From assembly GCA_017302435.1 (NCBI GenBank), contig JAFLDL010000014.1:1-64000 (forward strand): 64,000 bases of DNA, written 5' to 3'. Shown here one piece after another: positions 1 to 10,287 of this stretch. Numbering within the stretch: the first letter of the stretch is position 1; each line of letters opens with the position of its first letter. Under the pieces are notes generated by a model that was given only the letters and a program-made list of their open reading frames with translations, did not search any database and was not told the DNA's origin. Made by a program: the position numbers and the translations under genes. The DNA is from Candidatus Accumulibacter necessarius (GTDB taxonomy: Bacteria; Pseudomonadota; Gammaproteobacteria; Burkholderiales; Rhodocyclaceae).

Positions 1-1281
1 GGCCCGGCTGGCGCTGCCGCGCTGGCTGGCCTCACGGGTCGAAGCGCCATTGCCAACCCCGGAAAAACCGCCGCCGCCACGACTGCCAGCATCCGCCCGC
101 GCGCCACCTCCGTCGAAACGGTCTCGCCCTGACCCAGCGCCACCACGATCGGCACCCTGCATGCGATTGCCCGCTTCACCGCGGTCCCTGGGCTCGGCGC
201 GGCCGCCGTCGCCGCGCCCGAAGTCTCCGCGACCAGCCTCACCACGACCGGCTTCGCCACGGCCACCAAGGTTCTCCCGCGCGCCGCGATCAGCATCCTT
301 GACCCGATCGTTCAGCTGGCTGTGGTCCATGCCCTTGAGCTCCGAACGTCCGCTCTCGGCACGACCACGAAACTGCTCACGTGCCTGGCTGGCCTGGGCA
401 TTGCCGCCGCGGTTGTACTGGCGAGCAACGTTCTGGTCCCGATAGGCGACACCGCCGCGATGCGCCGCATTGTGGTTCCAGCTCTTGTTGCTGATATTGG
501 TGCGATTGAACGAGTTGTATCGATTGACGTCGATATCTACGTTGCCGCGCCCCCATCCCCAGTTGGCGGAGCCCCAGAGCGCTGCACCGACAAGGGCACC
601 GGTCGCGAAGGCGAGACCCGGAGGATAGACGTAGGCCGGCGGGTACACGTAATACGGCGGGGTCGGATACCACCAACTGCCATACACCACGGTCGGGTTA
701 TAGGTCGGCACGTATACCACCTCGGGCTTCGGCGATTCGACGACGTAGATCTTCTGGCTGCCCTGCACCTCGGTCGTGACCACCTGCTGTTCGGTGGTTT
801 TCAGGTTTCCGGCCGCGTCGGCCTTGGCACGCAGGCGCTGCACCGTATCCATAAGGTCCTGCTGCTGGGCCAGAAAAGCGTCCCCCAGCTTTTGCATCCA
901 GTCGAGATTGTCGTTCATCTGCTGCAACACCTGAGGCACCGCGGTCAGCGACTTGACAGCCGGATCCCAGTCCTGCTTCGCCATGGCGTCCTCGAGCGCT
1001 TTCCCCGTCACTTTGGGGTTGGCCTTCGCCCAGCGTGCCGCCTCGACGACTTCGAGCGGATAGGTGGAGGCCATCAGAACCTGTACCAGCAACGCATCCG
1101 GGTACAAAGCGATCGGCGCCAGCAGCCGGTCAAGGTCCTGCTGCGAGAAGGTCTTCGCCGCCGGGCTGGCCGAGGCCGCGCCAGCCGGCGACGTCGACGG
1201 GGATTGCTGCGCCAGGGCGGGCGACAGGGCGAAAATGAGTGCCGTCAGCAGCGCACCGGGTCGGCAACAGGTTGATTTCAT
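1..1281 (-). CDS. DUF3300 domain exported protein (partial, runs off left edge)
   Basis: The frame is open from an ATG at 1281 to the window edge, giving 427 codons without a stop, so the C-terminus is missing. The product begins with a Sec-type signal peptide (charged start, then LLTALIFALSPALA, cut near AQQ). A domain of about 200 residues follows that I recognise as DUF3300 (LDRLLAPIALYPDALLVQVLMA, then the EVVEAARWAKANP region). After a Tyr/Pro-rich stretch with YVYPPAYVYPPG, the tail becomes low-complexity and rich in Arg, Gly, Asp and Asn, with repeated GRGEAGRGD-type units. It is probably periplasmic or outer-membrane associated; the function of the family is not known to me. It is monocistronic as far as visible, with about 300 bp of non-coding DNA upstream. 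The family call is fairly sure. Confidence 0.8.
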   Translation of the reverse strand, partial: MKSTCCRPGALLTALIFALSPALAQQSPSTSPAGAASASPAAKTFSQQDLDRLLAPIALYPDALLVQVLMASTYPLEVVEAARWAKANPKVTGKALEDAMAKQDWDPAVKSLTAVPQVLQQMNDNLDWMQKLGDAFLAQQQDLMDTVQRLRAKADAAGNLKTTEQQVVTTEVQGSQKIYVVESPKPEVVYVPTYNPTVVYGSWWYPTPPYYVYPPAYVYPPGLAFATGALVGAALWGSANWGWGRGNVDIDVNRYNSFNRTNISNKSWNHNAAHRGGVAYRDQNVARQYNRGGNAQASQAREQFRGRAESGRSELKGMDHSQLNDRVKDADRGARENLGGRGEAGRGEAGRGDFGRGDGGRAEPRDRGEAGNRMQGADRGGAGSGRDRFDGGGARADAGSRGGGGFSGVGNGASTREASQRGSASRA

Positions 1282-1587
1282 CAAGCATCCTCGGACACGA
1301 AAAAGGACTTACGAGCGAACCCGCCAGCGGCAAATGATCCGCCTCGGGCAGCAGCCCGGCAGGCAGTCCGGTACCAATCCAAAAGCATAGACCCCCGGCC
1401 GGCGGTCTGGCAAGATTATTTCCACTACCGAGAGGGCAATCCCGGTGAAAACGAGGACAAACTGCACCGCGCGGCGTGCATGCTCGACGAGAACGGGCTC
1501 CAGCTTGGACGGGCTGCACGCGCTGTCGCGTTACCAGCAGGCCGGAAGATGCCGACTCTCGGTCGTTCAGCCGACTGCCGCCTGTGC
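1282..1587. other. Intergenic region upstream of the DUF3300 gene
   Basis: This 306-bp stretch lies between the start of the minus-strand DUF3300 gene and the 3' end of the phenylacetate-CoA ligase gene. Short overlapping open frames exist here but none resembles a protein family. It probably holds the DUF3300 promoter; I see no convincing -35/-10 pair or terminator. Confidence 0.4.
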
Positions 1588-2913
1588 CTACTCGCGTGGT
1601 CGCTTGTCGATGACGCGCCGTGCCTTACCGAGCGAACGCTCGATTCCCCCGATGTCGGCGATGCGCACTTCAGTCGAAATGCCGATGAAAGACTTGATGT
1701 GCCGCTGCAGCGCGTGCGCGACATATTCCTTGTCGACCATCGGCAGATAACGAAACTCGCGCTTGAGCTCGACATCAACGGCCACCGAGTCGAGGTGACC
1801 GTCGCGCCAGACTTCAATCAGGTAATGCGGGGACAGCTTCGGCTGCTTGAGGATCAGTTCCTCAATCTGCGAAGGGAAAACGTTGACGCCGCGAATGATC
1901 AGCATGTCGTCCGAGCGGCCGGTGATCTTGTCGATGCGCCGCATCGAGCGCGCCGTAGGCGGCAGCAGGCAAGTCAGGTCACGCGTGCGGTAGCGGATCA
2001 TCGGCAGCGCTTGCTTGGTGAGCGAAGTGAACACCAGTTCGCCGTGGCGCCCGTCGGGAAGCACCTCGCCGGTCGTCGGATCGATCACCTCGGGGTAGAA
2101 GTGATCTTCCCAGATCACCGGGCCGTCCTTGCTTTCGATGCACTCGCTGGCGACACCGGGGCCGATGACTTCCGACAGCCCGTAAAGATCAATCGCGTCA
2201 ATGGCGAAGCTGCCCTCGATCTCGAGGCGCATCTGTTGCGTCCAGGGTTCCGCGCCGAACAGACCAACGCGCAGCCCGGTCGACGCGGGATCGATCCGCT
2301 GACGCTTGAATTCGTCCGCCAGATTGAGCAGATACGAAGGGGTGACCATGATGATGTCCGGCTGGAAGTCGGCGATCAGTTGCACCTGCTTCTCGGTCTG
2401 GCCGCCGGACATCGGGATCACCGTGCACCCCAGACGCTCGGCGCCGTAGTGGGCGCCAAGACCGCCGGTAAACAGGCCGTAACCGTAGCCGATATGAACC
2501 ATGTCGCCGCGTCGGCCGCCGGCGGCGTGGATCGAGCGCGCCATCAGCGTTGCCCACATGTCGATATCGTCCTGCGTGTAGCCGACAACCGTCGGCTGTC
2601 CGGTCGTGCCCGACGATGCATGCACCCGCACGACCTGATCGCGCGGCACGGCAAACATCTTGAACGGGTAATTCTGGCGCAGGTCGTCCTTGGTCGTGAA
2701 AGGAAACTTGCGCAGATCGTCAAGCGTTTTCAGATCGTCGGGGTGTGCGCCGTGGGCATCGAACTTCTGCCGGTAGTGCTCGACGTTCTCATACGCGTGA
2801 CGCAGCGACCAGCGCAGGCGATCGAGTTGCAGGGCCGAAATCTCGTCGCGACTGGCGGTTTCAATCGGTTCGTAGGCGTTATCGTGGGCATTGACACGGC
2901 TAGCTGCGACCAT
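1588..2913 (-). CDS. paaK: Phenylacetate-CoA ligase
   Basis: This adenylate-forming enzyme activates phenylacetate to phenylacetyl-CoA with ATP and CoA in the cytoplasm. The 441-residue product has the phosphate-binding loop SSGTTGQPT followed by VVGYTQDD. It also has YGLSEVIGPGVASEC (the adenylate-contact region) and a C-terminal lid with TGRSDDMLIIRGVNVFPSQIEE, which is diagnostic of PaaK rather than other acyl-CoA ligases. The length matches the family (about 430-445). I chose the ATG at 2913 because GGGAG lies about nine bases upstream; a TTG at 2937 would add eight residues. No other paa genes lie beside it, so it may act as a stand-alone aryl-CoA ligase. A related substrate such as another arylacetate cannot be excluded. 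Confidence 0.92.
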   Translation of the reverse strand: MVAASRVNAHDNAYEPIETASRDEISALQLDRLRWSLRHAYENVEHYRQKFDAHGAHPDDLKTLDDLRKFPFTTKDDLRQNYPFKMFAVPRDQVVRVHASSGTTGQPTVVGYTQDDIDMWATLMARSIHAAGGRRGDMVHIGYGYGLFTGGLGAHYGAERLGCTVIPMSGGQTEKQVQLIADFQPDIIMVTPSYLLNLADEFKRQRIDPASTGLRVGLFGAEPWTQQMRLEIEGSFAIDAIDLYGLSEVIGPGVASECIESKDGPVIWEDHFYPEVIDPTTGEVLPDGRHGELVFTSLTKQALPMIRYRTRDLTCLLPPTARSMRRIDKITGRSDDMLIIRGVNVFPSQIEELILKQPKLSPHYLIEVWRDGHLDSVAVDVELKREFRYLPMVDKEYVAHALQRHIKSFIGISTEVRIADIGGIERSLGKARRVIDKRPRE

Positions 2914-3104
2914 CTGGCTGATCTCCCGACTTGGCAAAAGTCGAAACCCTAGACCATGTGCGGTTATCTTTCAATAAGCCGGGTTCCGATAAGGCATTTT
3001 TTTCTCCGCCAAGTCGGGAAAGAACCCCGCAACGGGCACGATACCGCCCGCACTGCCGGAAGAATCGGGTAGGCTGAGCGGCCTTCCTCCCTGTCGTCGG
3101 CCCA

Positions 3105-4439
3105 ATGCTCGCCCACCACTCCCGCCTGATCCTCGCGCACGCTACGCCGATGCTGCTCGCCCAGTTGAGCTCGATGGGCATGATGATCATCGACACCGCC
3201 CTGCTCGGCCATTACGGCACCGACGACCTGGCGGCGGTGGCGGTTGGCGGCGGCATCTACATCTCGGTGGTTTTTGCCCTGGCCGGTATTCTGCAGGCCA
3301 TCGCACCGACCGTCGCCCACCTGCATGGCGCCGGCCGCGAGCGGGAGATCGCCGGTGTCCTGCAGCAGGCGCTGTGGCTGGCGCTGCTGCTGGCCATTCC
3401 GGGCGTGCTGATCCTGCGCCACCCCGAGCCGCTGCTGGCGCTGTCGCGGATCGACCCGCTGGTCGAAAGCAAGGCACGCGCCTATCTCGCGCTGCTCGCA
3501 TTGGGCCTGCCGGCCATCCTGCTCTACCGGACCTTCCACGCCTTCTGCAACGCGCTCGGCCAGCCGCGTCCGCTGTTGCTGATCAGCCTCGGCAACACGC
3601 TGCTGCACGGCCTGCTCGCCTCGCTGCTGGTGACTGGCGCCTGGGGTGGTGAAGCGCTCGGTGTCCTCGGCTGCGGCCTGTCCAATGTCGCGGTCAGTGG
3701 CTTCTCGTTGCTCTGTGCGCTTGCTTACCTGCGCTTTGGCAAGGCCCTGCGGCCATATCGCCTGTTCACCGGCTGGCAGCGGCCGCGTCGAAAGCCACTG
3801 GGCCAGTTGCTGCGGCTCGGCCTGCCAATGGGTTTCTCGCATTTCGTCGAGATTTCGTCATTCACGCTGATGGCCCTGTTTGTCGCGCAACTCGGCGCAA
3901 CGGTCGTCGCCGGTCACCGCATCGTCGCCAATCTGGCGGCGATCTGCTACATGCTGCCGCTGGCTCTGGGGATCGCCACCCTGGCCCAGGTCGGACAAGC
4001 CGCCGGCGCGCGCGACTGGCAACGAGCGGAGCGGTCTATCGGTGCCGGCCTGCTCCTGGCCGGCGGCCTGTCGGCGCTGCTCGGCCTTTTTTTGTGGCGG
4101 ATCGCCGGACCGGTCACTGCTGCTTACACCGACGACCCCGCGGTGCAGGCGGTCGCCCTCGGACTGATTGGCTACGTTGCCCTCTACCAACTGTTCGACG
4201 CCGTACAGACCATCGCCGCGCACGCCTTGCGTGGCTACCGGATCACCTTCGTGCCGATGTTCGTGCATGTCGTCTGCTTCTGGGGAGTCGGCCTGCTCGG
4301 CGGCTGGTGGCTGGCATTCCATGCCCGGCAGCCGATGGGCGTCGCCGGCTTCTGGTTGGCCTCCGGGGTCAGTCTGGTACTCGCGTCCGTACTGCTCGGC
4401 GCGCTGCTGTGGCGCGCCATGCAAGCGGTCAAGCAGTAG
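3105..4439 (+). CDS. MATE-family efflux transporter
   Basis: The 444-residue product is almost wholly hydrophobic, with about twelve predicted membrane segments in two related halves, the hallmark of the multidrug and toxic compound extrusion family. The N-terminus (ILAHATPMLLAQLSSMGMMIIDTALLGHYG) matches the MATE signature in which a Pro-rich first helix is followed by a conserved D-x-x-x-x-GHYG stretch. Related transporters export cationic or metabolite substrates using Na+ or H+ gradients; the substrate here is unknown. It lies divergently from paaK with about 190 bp between the two starts, and no operon partner is evident. The length is typical of NorM/DinF-type members. Confidence 0.88.
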   Translation: MLAHHSRLILAHATPMLLAQLSSMGMMIIDTALLGHYGTDDLAAVAVGGGIYISVVFALAGILQAIAPTVAHLHGAGREREIAGVLQQALWLALLLAIPGVLILRHPEPLLALSRIDPLVESKARAYLALLALGLPAILLYRTFHAFCNALGQPRPLLLISLGNTLLHGLLASLLVTGAWGGEALGVLGCGLSNVAVSGFSLLCALAYLRFGKALRPYRLFTGWQRPRRKPLGQLLRLGLPMGFSHFVEISSFTLMALFVAQLGATVVAGHRIVANLAAICYMLPLALGIATLAQVGQAAGARDWQRAERSIGAGLLLAGGLSALLGLFLWRIAGPVTAAYTDDPAVQAVALGLIGYVALYQLFDAVQTIAAHALRGYRITFVPMFVHVVCFWGVGLLGGWWLAFHARQPMGVAGFWLASGVSLVLASVLLGALLWRAMQAVKQ

Positions 4440-4510
4440 CACGCCGAGTAGTCGCCAAGCGGGGGAAGCTATCAGACAAGCCGACAACCACTGACCCGCA
4501 AGCCAGCCGG

Positions 4511-4538
4511 GCTGTGTGACGCGAGCGAATCACACAGC
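4511..4538. terminator. Hairpin downstream of MATE gene
   Basis: A 9-bp stem, GCTGTGTGA paired with TCACACAGC, encloses a ten-base loop and lies about 70 bp after the MATE stop. The next bases are GGGCCCCGTTTTCG, a weak T-run, so it may be a terminator or an operator in front of the TonB-dependent receptor gene. Confidence 0.4.
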
Positions 4539-4651
4539 GGGCCCCGTTTTCGATTGCGCCCTCAAGAAACGAGCCTGCGAGCCGTTATGAATCTGGAGAA
4601 AATTGCTTGCTTGGCATCGATATCGAACATCAGTCAGTCGGAAGGAAGGAT

Positions 4652-6745
4652 ATGCACTGGAAGAGGCGATTCCCCGTGAGTGTTGCCGGGGTCCTGGCCC
4701 CGGTTGGCGCCACGCCAGACCCTCCTCACCGACCACTGTGCCACCGGCCTGTCTACCTGATCGCGCTGCTCCTGGCGATGGCTCAGCAAGGCGCACAAGC
4801 CTCCCAGGACCTGACCGACCTGCCGCTGGAACAACTGATGAACGAGTCGAAGCTGATCGATGCGTCAATCGTCGGCGCTTCCAGATTCCGCCAGAGAGTC
4901 TCGACAACCCCTTCGGCGGTAACCGTCATCAGCCGCGAAGACATCCAGCAGTACGGGTGGCGCACCGTGGCCGAAGCGGTCCGCAGCGTGCCAGGCTTTT
5001 ACGTCCATAGCGACCGTTCCTACAACTATATCGGGACGCGCGGCTTCGCCAGACCGCAAGACTACAACTCGCGCGTGCTGTTGTTGATCGACGGCCAGCG
5101 GACCAACGACGCCGTTTACGACACGGCCTACGTCGGTAGCGAGCAGTTGATCGATATCGATCTGGTCGAACGGATCGAGGTGGTACGCGGACCCGGCTCG
5201 TCGGTCTACGGCGGCAATGCGCTGTTTGGCGTGATCAACATCATCACCCGAACAGCGCAGCAAATCGACGGCGTCGAAATAGGTGCGGCCTATTCGAGTT
5301 TCAGCACGGTGTACGGCCGGGCCACTTATGGCAAGCGTCTCGACAACGGTGCCGAAATCGTCGCTTCGGTATCGGGAAGCGACAGTCAGGGTCCCGATCT
5401 CTGCTTTCCCGAGTTCGATATGCCCGAAACCAGCTTCGGTCGCACGTCCGGCACCGCCTTCGACCGCAGCAGCCGCTTCTATGCGCGCCTGTCTCAGCAA
5501 GGACTGACCCTGACGGCTGCCGGGAGCCAGCGGCAGAACGGCAACCCGGGTGCCGCGTATGGTGTCGTGTTCGACGACCCTGACAACAAGCAAACCGACC
5601 AGCAAGCCTACGCCAATCTGAGCTACACGCGCAGCCTCTCGCCCGACACCGAAATTTCCGCGCGCCTGTTCTGGGGAGAATACCGCTTTGGCCTGAACGC
5701 GGTCTATGCCGGTGCGAACGCCGGCGAGCCAGAGGTACGTAATCACGATAGAGGCCTGGCCAGCTGGTGGGGCAGCGAGGCAAAGCTGGTGACGGCATGG
5801 TCGGAGCGCAACCAACTGGTCAGCGGCCTCGAATACCAGAGCAATTATCGCCAGAAACAGTGGACTTACGACGTGGCACCCTACCAATCCTTTCTCGATG
5901 ACCGGCATCAGAGTGAGCGCAGCGGCGTCTTTTTGCAGAATGACTTTCAATGGACCGAGGCCTTCAAGGTGTCGCTTGGCGCACGCTACGACAAGGTCGG
6001 ATCGGCAAGCGGCGAGCTCAGTCCGCGTCTTGGAGTGGTGTATCGCTGGTCGCAGCAGACGGTCTGGAAGCTCCTCTACGGATCGGCCTTCCGGCCGGGC
6101 AACGCCTTCGAAAAGTTCTACACCTTTCCTGGACAGCAAATCGCGAATAAGCAGTTGCAGCCAGAAAAGCTCAAGACCTGGGAGGCGGGCGTCGAACACT
6201 ACCTCGGGAAACAGACGCGCTTGGCAGCGACCACCTACTACTACACCATGGAGAACCTGATCGAGCAGGTCACCGAGGCCGACAGCGGCCTGCTGCAGTA
6301 TCAGAATGCCGGCAATGTCAAAGCTCAGGGCCTCGAATTCGAGGCCGAACATCAGTGGGACAACAGCGCGCGCATGCGCCTCAGCCTCGACCTGCTGAAG
6401 ACGCAGAACGCGCAGGGCGAGCAACTGAGCAACTCTCCGCACGCCATAGGCAAGTTCCTTGGCTCGCTGCCGCTGCCCTGGATGGGCCTGCGACTAGGTG
6501 TCGAGGGACAGTGGTTGTCGAGCCGCAAGACCGATGCCGACACCACCGTGCCGGGCTACGGTGTCGTCAACCTCACGCTGCTGCGGCCGATGGCCAGGGA
6601 CGGCTGGCAGCTTTCCGCCTCGGTGTTCAACCTGCTCGACAGGAAGTTCGCCGACCCGGCGGCTCCGGATCTGGGCGTACCGATGCGCGATCGTTTCGTG
6701 CAGGACGGGCGCACCTTCAGAGTCAAGGCGGTCTACCGCTTCTGA
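4652..6745 (+). CDS. TonB-dependent outer-membrane receptor
   Basis: The 697-residue product has an N-terminal hydrophobic export signal (LIALLLAMAQQGAQA). A plug domain follows (TTPSAVTVISREDIQQYGWRTVAEAVRSVPG, then VEVVRGPGSSVYGGNALFGVINIIT). A long 22-strand-type barrel ends in a terminal aromatic (VYRF), the signal for outer-membrane insertion. The start was set at the ATG at 4652 because GAAGGAAGG precedes it directly; longer frames lack a site. Such receptors import siderophores, cobalamin or other scarce ligands with TonB energy. The gene is followed 14 bp later by a YfiR-like gene and then sensory genes. That arrangement suggests the receptor is linked to signalling rather than being a simple uptake protein. 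The ligand cannot be told from the sequence. Confidence 0.9.
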   Translation: MHWKRRFPVSVAGVLAPVGATPDPPHRPLCHRPVYLIALLLAMAQQGAQASQDLTDLPLEQLMNESKLIDASIVGASRFRQRVSTTPSAVTVISREDIQQYGWRTVAEAVRSVPGFYVHSDRSYNYIGTRGFARPQDYNSRVLLLIDGQRTNDAVYDTAYVGSEQLIDIDLVERIEVVRGPGSSVYGGNALFGVINIITRTAQQIDGVEIGAAYSSFSTVYGRATYGKRLDNGAEIVASVSGSDSQGPDLCFPEFDMPETSFGRTSGTAFDRSSRFYARLSQQGLTLTAAGSQRQNGNPGAAYGVVFDDPDNKQTDQQAYANLSYTRSLSPDTEISARLFWGEYRFGLNAVYAGANAGEPEVRNHDRGLASWWGSEAKLVTAWSERNQLVSGLEYQSNYRQKQWTYDVAPYQSFLDDRHQSERSGVFLQNDFQWTEAFKVSLGARYDKVGSASGELSPRLGVVYRWSQQTVWKLLYGSAFRPGNAFEKFYTFPGQQIANKQLQPEKLKTWEAGVEHYLGKQTRLAATTYYYTMENLIEQVTEADSGLLQYQNAGNVKAQGLEFEAEHQWDNSARMRLSLDLLKTQNAQGEQLSNSPHAIGKFLGSLPLPWMGLRLGVEGQWLSSRKTDADTTVPGYGVVNLTLLRPMARDGWQLSASVFNLLDRKFADPAAPDLGVPMRDRFVQDGRTFRVKAVYRF

Positions 6746-6759
6746 TCCGGAAACCCGCC

Positions 6760-7356
6760 ATGCGCAAACTTCATTCCGGCCGACGGTCGACTGCAAATGT
6801 CCGGCGCGCCGCCTTGGTGCTGGCTGCGGGGCTGGCAATTACCGGCGGTGGACTGGGCCAGGCATCGGCACAGTCCCGAGCGACCGACGAAAGTGCTCTC
6901 AAGGCCGCGTTCGTCTACAACTTTGCCAAGTACACCGATTGGCCGGACGATGTCTGGAACAAGTCGCCAAAGCTGCGGCTATGCACGGCCGGTGAACGCG
7001 GCGGCTTCACGCAGACAGTGGCGGCACTCGAAGGCAAACCAGCGGTGCGTGGCAAGGAAGTCGAAGTGCGCCAGCTTTCCCGCCCCGAGGACGCGGCAAG
7101 CTGTCACATTCTGGTCATTGCCGGTCGCACGAAAATGGCCGAATGGACGCGCGGCGTGCGTTCCTTGCCGGTGCTCACGGTCGGCGACGGCGAAGGATTT
7201 GCGACGAACGCGGGCCTCATCGGCTTGTACGCCGAAGGCGAAAAACTCAAGTTTGAAGTCAATCAGGAAGCGGCTCACCGCGCCGGACTCAGGCTGAGCT
7301 CACAGTTGCTGAAACTGGCGCGACTGGTCAGAGACGAGCAAGGTGAAGGACGATGA
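6760..7356 (+). CDS. YfiR-family (DUF4154) periplasmic protein
   Basis: The 198-residue product starts with a signal peptide (AALVLAAGLAITGGGLGQASAQ). The YfiR/DUF4154 fold follows, recognised by ALKAAFVYNFAKYTDWPDD near the mature N-terminus and FEVNQEAAHRAGLRLSSQLLKLARLV at the C-terminus. Two cysteines (LRLCTAG and AASCHILVIAG) fit the pair that forms a redox-sensitive disulfide in YfiR. In Pseudomonas, YfiR restrains the diguanylate cyclase YfiN in the periplasm. Here no YfiN lies beside it; the neighbours are a TonB-dependent receptor upstream and a CHASE8-type hybrid kinase downstream. It therefore probably gates that kinase instead (inference). Confidence 0.85.
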   Translation: MRKLHSGRRSTANVRRAALVLAAGLAITGGGLGQASAQSRATDESALKAAFVYNFAKYTDWPDDVWNKSPKLRLCTAGERGGFTQTVAALEGKPAVRGKEVEVRQLSRPEDAASCHILVIAGRTKMAEWTRGVRSLPVLTVGDGEGFATNAGLIGLYAEGEKLKFEVNQEAAHRAGLRLSSQLLKLARLVRDEQGEGR

Positions 7357-7458
7357 AACCCGCTACGCAGATACTCCGGGATCCCCTCAGGCTGTCATCG
7401 GCCTTGCGGCGCCCGGTCGCTACACGACCAACGCCAGGTCATCAGTGGAAATGCAGAT

Positions 7459-10287
7459 ATGCTTAACCACCCCTTCAAACAACTGCTGCGCAGCGGATCA
7501 ATCGAGGAGAAGCTGCGGCGGATCAACCTGCTGACCACCGGCAGTGCCTTCCTGGTCGCCATTCTGTTGTTGACCACCTACGATTACCTGAACCTGAGCA
7601 GCGAATTGCTCGAAGACAGCCAGGTGAAAGCACAACTGATTGGCCGCAACAGCGCTTCGGCGCTGGAATTCAACGACGCCAAAGCGGCTGGCGAAGTGCT
7701 GAACTCGCTCGAAGCGGACGCCCAGGTGCTGCATGCGGCACTATGGGACCAGGCTGGTCAGCGGCTGGCAGTCTATCGCTCGGCGGCGCAGTCGGCCGAC
7801 GCGTTCATCAGCCACTCCATCCACGGCCACGAGCTGGGCCTTGCCGTACTCGACGTCGCTCAGCCGGTGAGCGCCGATGGCAAGCCGATCGGCACCATCG
7901 CCCTGCGCCTTGATCTAAGCCAGCTCTACCAGCGCCTGGTCTGGCATGCACTGGCCTTTGCGCTGGTGATCCTGATTGCGCTGGCCTTGTCGCATCGCCT
8001 CCTGTCACGCTTGAACAGGACGATCACGGCGCCCGTTTCCAGCCTGGCAAACGTCATGGCAATGGTCTCGCGAAGAGGCGACTACACGGCACGGGTCCCG
8101 ATCGAGTCAAGCGACGAGATCGGCGACCTCGCCAGGGGCTTCAACGCCATGCTCGAAGAGATCGAGGATCGTAACCGCCACCTGGCAGCACACCGTCAAG
8201 AGCTGGAAGCTGAAGTGGAGTCACGTACCGCTGAGCTGCGCAAGGCAAGAGACCTTGCCGAAGCCGGCAGCCGGGCGAAGAGCGAATTCCTGGCGACGAT
8301 GAGCCACGAGATCCGCACACCGATGAACGGCATCCTCGGGATGACCGAACTACTGCGCCACACGGCACTCAGCGCTCAGCAACAGCGCTTCGCCGACGCC
8401 GTCTATCAATCCGGCGAGCATCTGCTTACGATCATCAACGACATTCTCGACTTCTCGAAGATCGAGGCCGGCAAGTTAGATATCGAGCGAATCCACTTCA
8501 ACCTCCGTCAACTGGTCGAGGACATCGGCTGCCTGTTTGCCCAACCCGCCGAGGCCAAGGGCCTTGAGATGGTCTGCAGCGTGCCCCATGATCTGCCGGT
8601 CGCGGTCAGCGGCGACCCGGTGCGCGTGCGCCAGATCCTGACCAACCTGGTGAACAACGCCGTCAAGTTCACCAGCCGCGGTGACGTCGTCCTCCGCGTT
8701 CGGCTGCTTGACGAAAGTCCCCAGCAGGCGCGTTTCCGCTTCGAGGTCAGGGATAGCGGCATCGGCATCAGCGAGGAAGCGCAGGCCCGGCTGTTCTGCG
8801 CCTTTGTCCAGGCCGACAGTTCGACGACCCGGCGGTTCGGCGGCAGCGGCCTCGGCCTGGCCATCGCCAAACGACTGGTCGAAATGATGCACGGGCAGAT
8901 CGGCATGCACAGCGAGGCCGGCCGCGGCACCCTGTTCTGGTTCGAACTGCCGCTGCTCAAGCAGGACCCCGATGCGCGCTCGGTGGTGAACATGGCCGAG
9001 CGGCTCAACGGGCTGCGCGTGCTGGTCGTCGATGACAACGCCACCAACCGCGAAATCCTGGCTCACCAGCTCGAAGGCTGGGCAATGCAATACACCGGTG
9101 CCGCCGACGGGCAGCAGGCGCTGCAGGAACTCCAGCAGACCGCGACGCGACCTTTCGACCTGGCGATCCTCGACCTGCACATGCCCGGCATGGACGGCTT
9201 CGAGCTGGCGCGCGCAATCAGGTGCGATGCGCGCTGGGCCAAAATGCCGCTGGTCATGCTCTCGTCGGTCAGTGTCGGCGCCGATCATCCGGATCGACGG
9301 AACGCGCCGATCGATTACTACCTGACCAAACCCGTACGTCAATCCGACCTCTACGACGCGATCACCACGGCCATGGCGCACCAGCCGCTCACGCCGGCGA
9401 GAGCGCAGCCGCGATCAGCACCGTTGCTGGTCGCCGAGGACGCACCGGTCAGCCTCGGCGGGCGGGTGCTGGTTGCCGAGGACAACTCGGTCAATCAGCA
9501 GGTCGCAGGCGCCATGCTCGAATCGCTCGGGGTCGCCTGGAGCCTGGCCGATAACGGGAGGATCGCGCTCGATCGCTTGCTGCACGAGCCTTTCGACCTC
9601 ATCCTGATGGATTGCCAGATGCCCGAAATGGACGGTTTTGAGACCACCGCGCAGATCCGCGACCGGCAGCGCGAGGGTCTGCTGCACCACCAGCTGCCAA
9701 TCGTCGCGCTGACGGCCAACGCCGTCGAAGGCGACCGCGAGCGCTGCCTGGCGGCCGGGATGGATGACTACCTGAGCAAACCGTTTACCCGCGAGCTGCT
9801 GCTCGCCACCTTGGAACGTTGGTTGCCGCGGACGGACGCCGCGCCGGTAGACGCCCGGCCCACTCCCTCGGCTACCGGTTCGGCGGAAGCTCACGACGCC
9901 TCAGCGGCGGCCATCGACGAGCCGATCAATCCGCGGGCCCTCGATGCCATTCGCCATCTGCCCGGACCCAATGGTGCATTGCTGGTCGAGAAAGTGATCG
10001 GTGCTTTTCTCGCTGATACCCCGCCGCGCTTCGCGCAACTGCAGTCGGCGGTCAATGCCGGCAATGCCGAAGCCTTGCGCAAAGCCGCGCATGCGCTCAA
10101 GTCGAGCAGTGCCAACGTCGGCGCAGAGCATCTGGCAAGGCTGTGCAAGGAACTCGAAGCGGTCGGCCGCAAGGCCACCGTCGACGGCGCAAGGACTCTG
10201 CTGATGGATGTAGAATCCGAGTTGCCCCGCGTGCTCGCGACGCTGCAAACCATGACCAACCGGAGTTCCAACCATGCGATCGCCTGA
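7459..10287 (+). CDS. Hybrid histidine kinase (sensor-HAMP-HisKA-HATPase-REC-REC-HPt)
   Basis: The 942-residue product spans the inner membrane with a helix near residues 25-45 and another near 155-180. These enclose a periplasmic sensor of about 110 residues resembling CHASE8. A HAMP domain follows, then a HisKA box with the phospho-acceptor His283 ([12 protein letters not shown]). The ATPase domain has DSGIGISEE and [15 protein letters not shown]. Two receiver domains carry phospho-acceptors Asp572 and Asp718, and a C-terminal HPt module carries His878 (AHALKSSS). All phosphorelay residues are present, so a full His-Asp-His relay looks functional. The next gene, a receiver-GGDEF-EAL protein, overlaps its end by 14 bp and is the obvious output partner. 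Confidence 0.92.
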   Translation: MLNHPFKQLLRSGSIEEKLRRINLLTTGSAFLVAILLLTTYDYLNLSSELLEDSQVKAQLIGRNSASALEFNDAKAAGEVLNSLEADAQVLHAALWDQAGQRLAVYRSAAQSADAFISHSIHGHELGLAVLDVAQPVSADGKPIGTIALRLDLSQLYQRLVWHALAFALVILIALALSHRLLSRLNRTITAPVSSLANVMAMVSRRGDYTARVPIESSDEIGDLARGFNAMLEEIEDRNRHLAAHRQELEAEVESRTAELRKARDLAEAGSRAKSEFLATMSHEIRTPMNGILGMTELLRHTALSAQQQRFADAVYQSGEHLLTIINDILDFSKIEAGKLDIERIHFNLRQLVEDIGCLFAQPAEAKGLEMVCSVPHDLPVAVSGDPVRVRQILTNLVNNAVKFTSRGDVVLRVRLLDESPQQARFRFEVRDSGIGISEEAQARLFCAFVQADSSTTRRFGGSGLGLAIAKRLVEMMHGQIGMHSEAGRGTLFWFELPLLKQDPDARSVVNMAERLNGLRVLVVDDNATNREILAHQLEGWAMQYTGAADGQQALQELQQTATRPFDLAILDLHMPGMDGFELARAIRCDARWAKMPLVMLSSVSVGADHPDRRNAPIDYYLTKPVRQSDLYDAITTAMAHQPLTPARAQPRSAPLLVAEDAPVSLGGRVLVAEDNSVNQQVAGAMLESLGVAWSLADNGRIALDRLLHEPFDLILMDCQMPEMDGFETTAQIRDRQREGLLHHQLPIVALTANAVEGDRERCLAAGMDDYLSKPFTRELLLATLERWLPRTDAAPVDARPTPSATGSAEAHDASAAAIDEPINPRALDAIRHLPGPNGALLVEKVIGAFLADTPPRFAQLQSAVNAGNAEALRKAAHALKSSSANVGAEHLARLCKELEAVGRKATVDGARTLLMDVESELPRVLATLQTMTNRSSNHAIA

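Noticed and set aside
1480..2952. Long open frame (490 codons) on the plus strand opposite phenylacetate-CoA ligase
   Set aside because: It is exactly antisense to a clear enzyme gene, has no domain pattern, and reflects high-GC codon use.
4440..4651. A cobalamin riboswitch upstream of the TonB-dependent receptor
   Set aside because: A CCACTG and a GCAAGCCAG are seen, but the B12-box order and spacing do not fit; only a plain hairpin is clear.
4865..6442. 525-codon minus-strand frame opposite the TonB-dependent receptor
   Set aside because: Antisense shadow without signal, motif or ribosome site; the receptor on the other strand is unmistakable.
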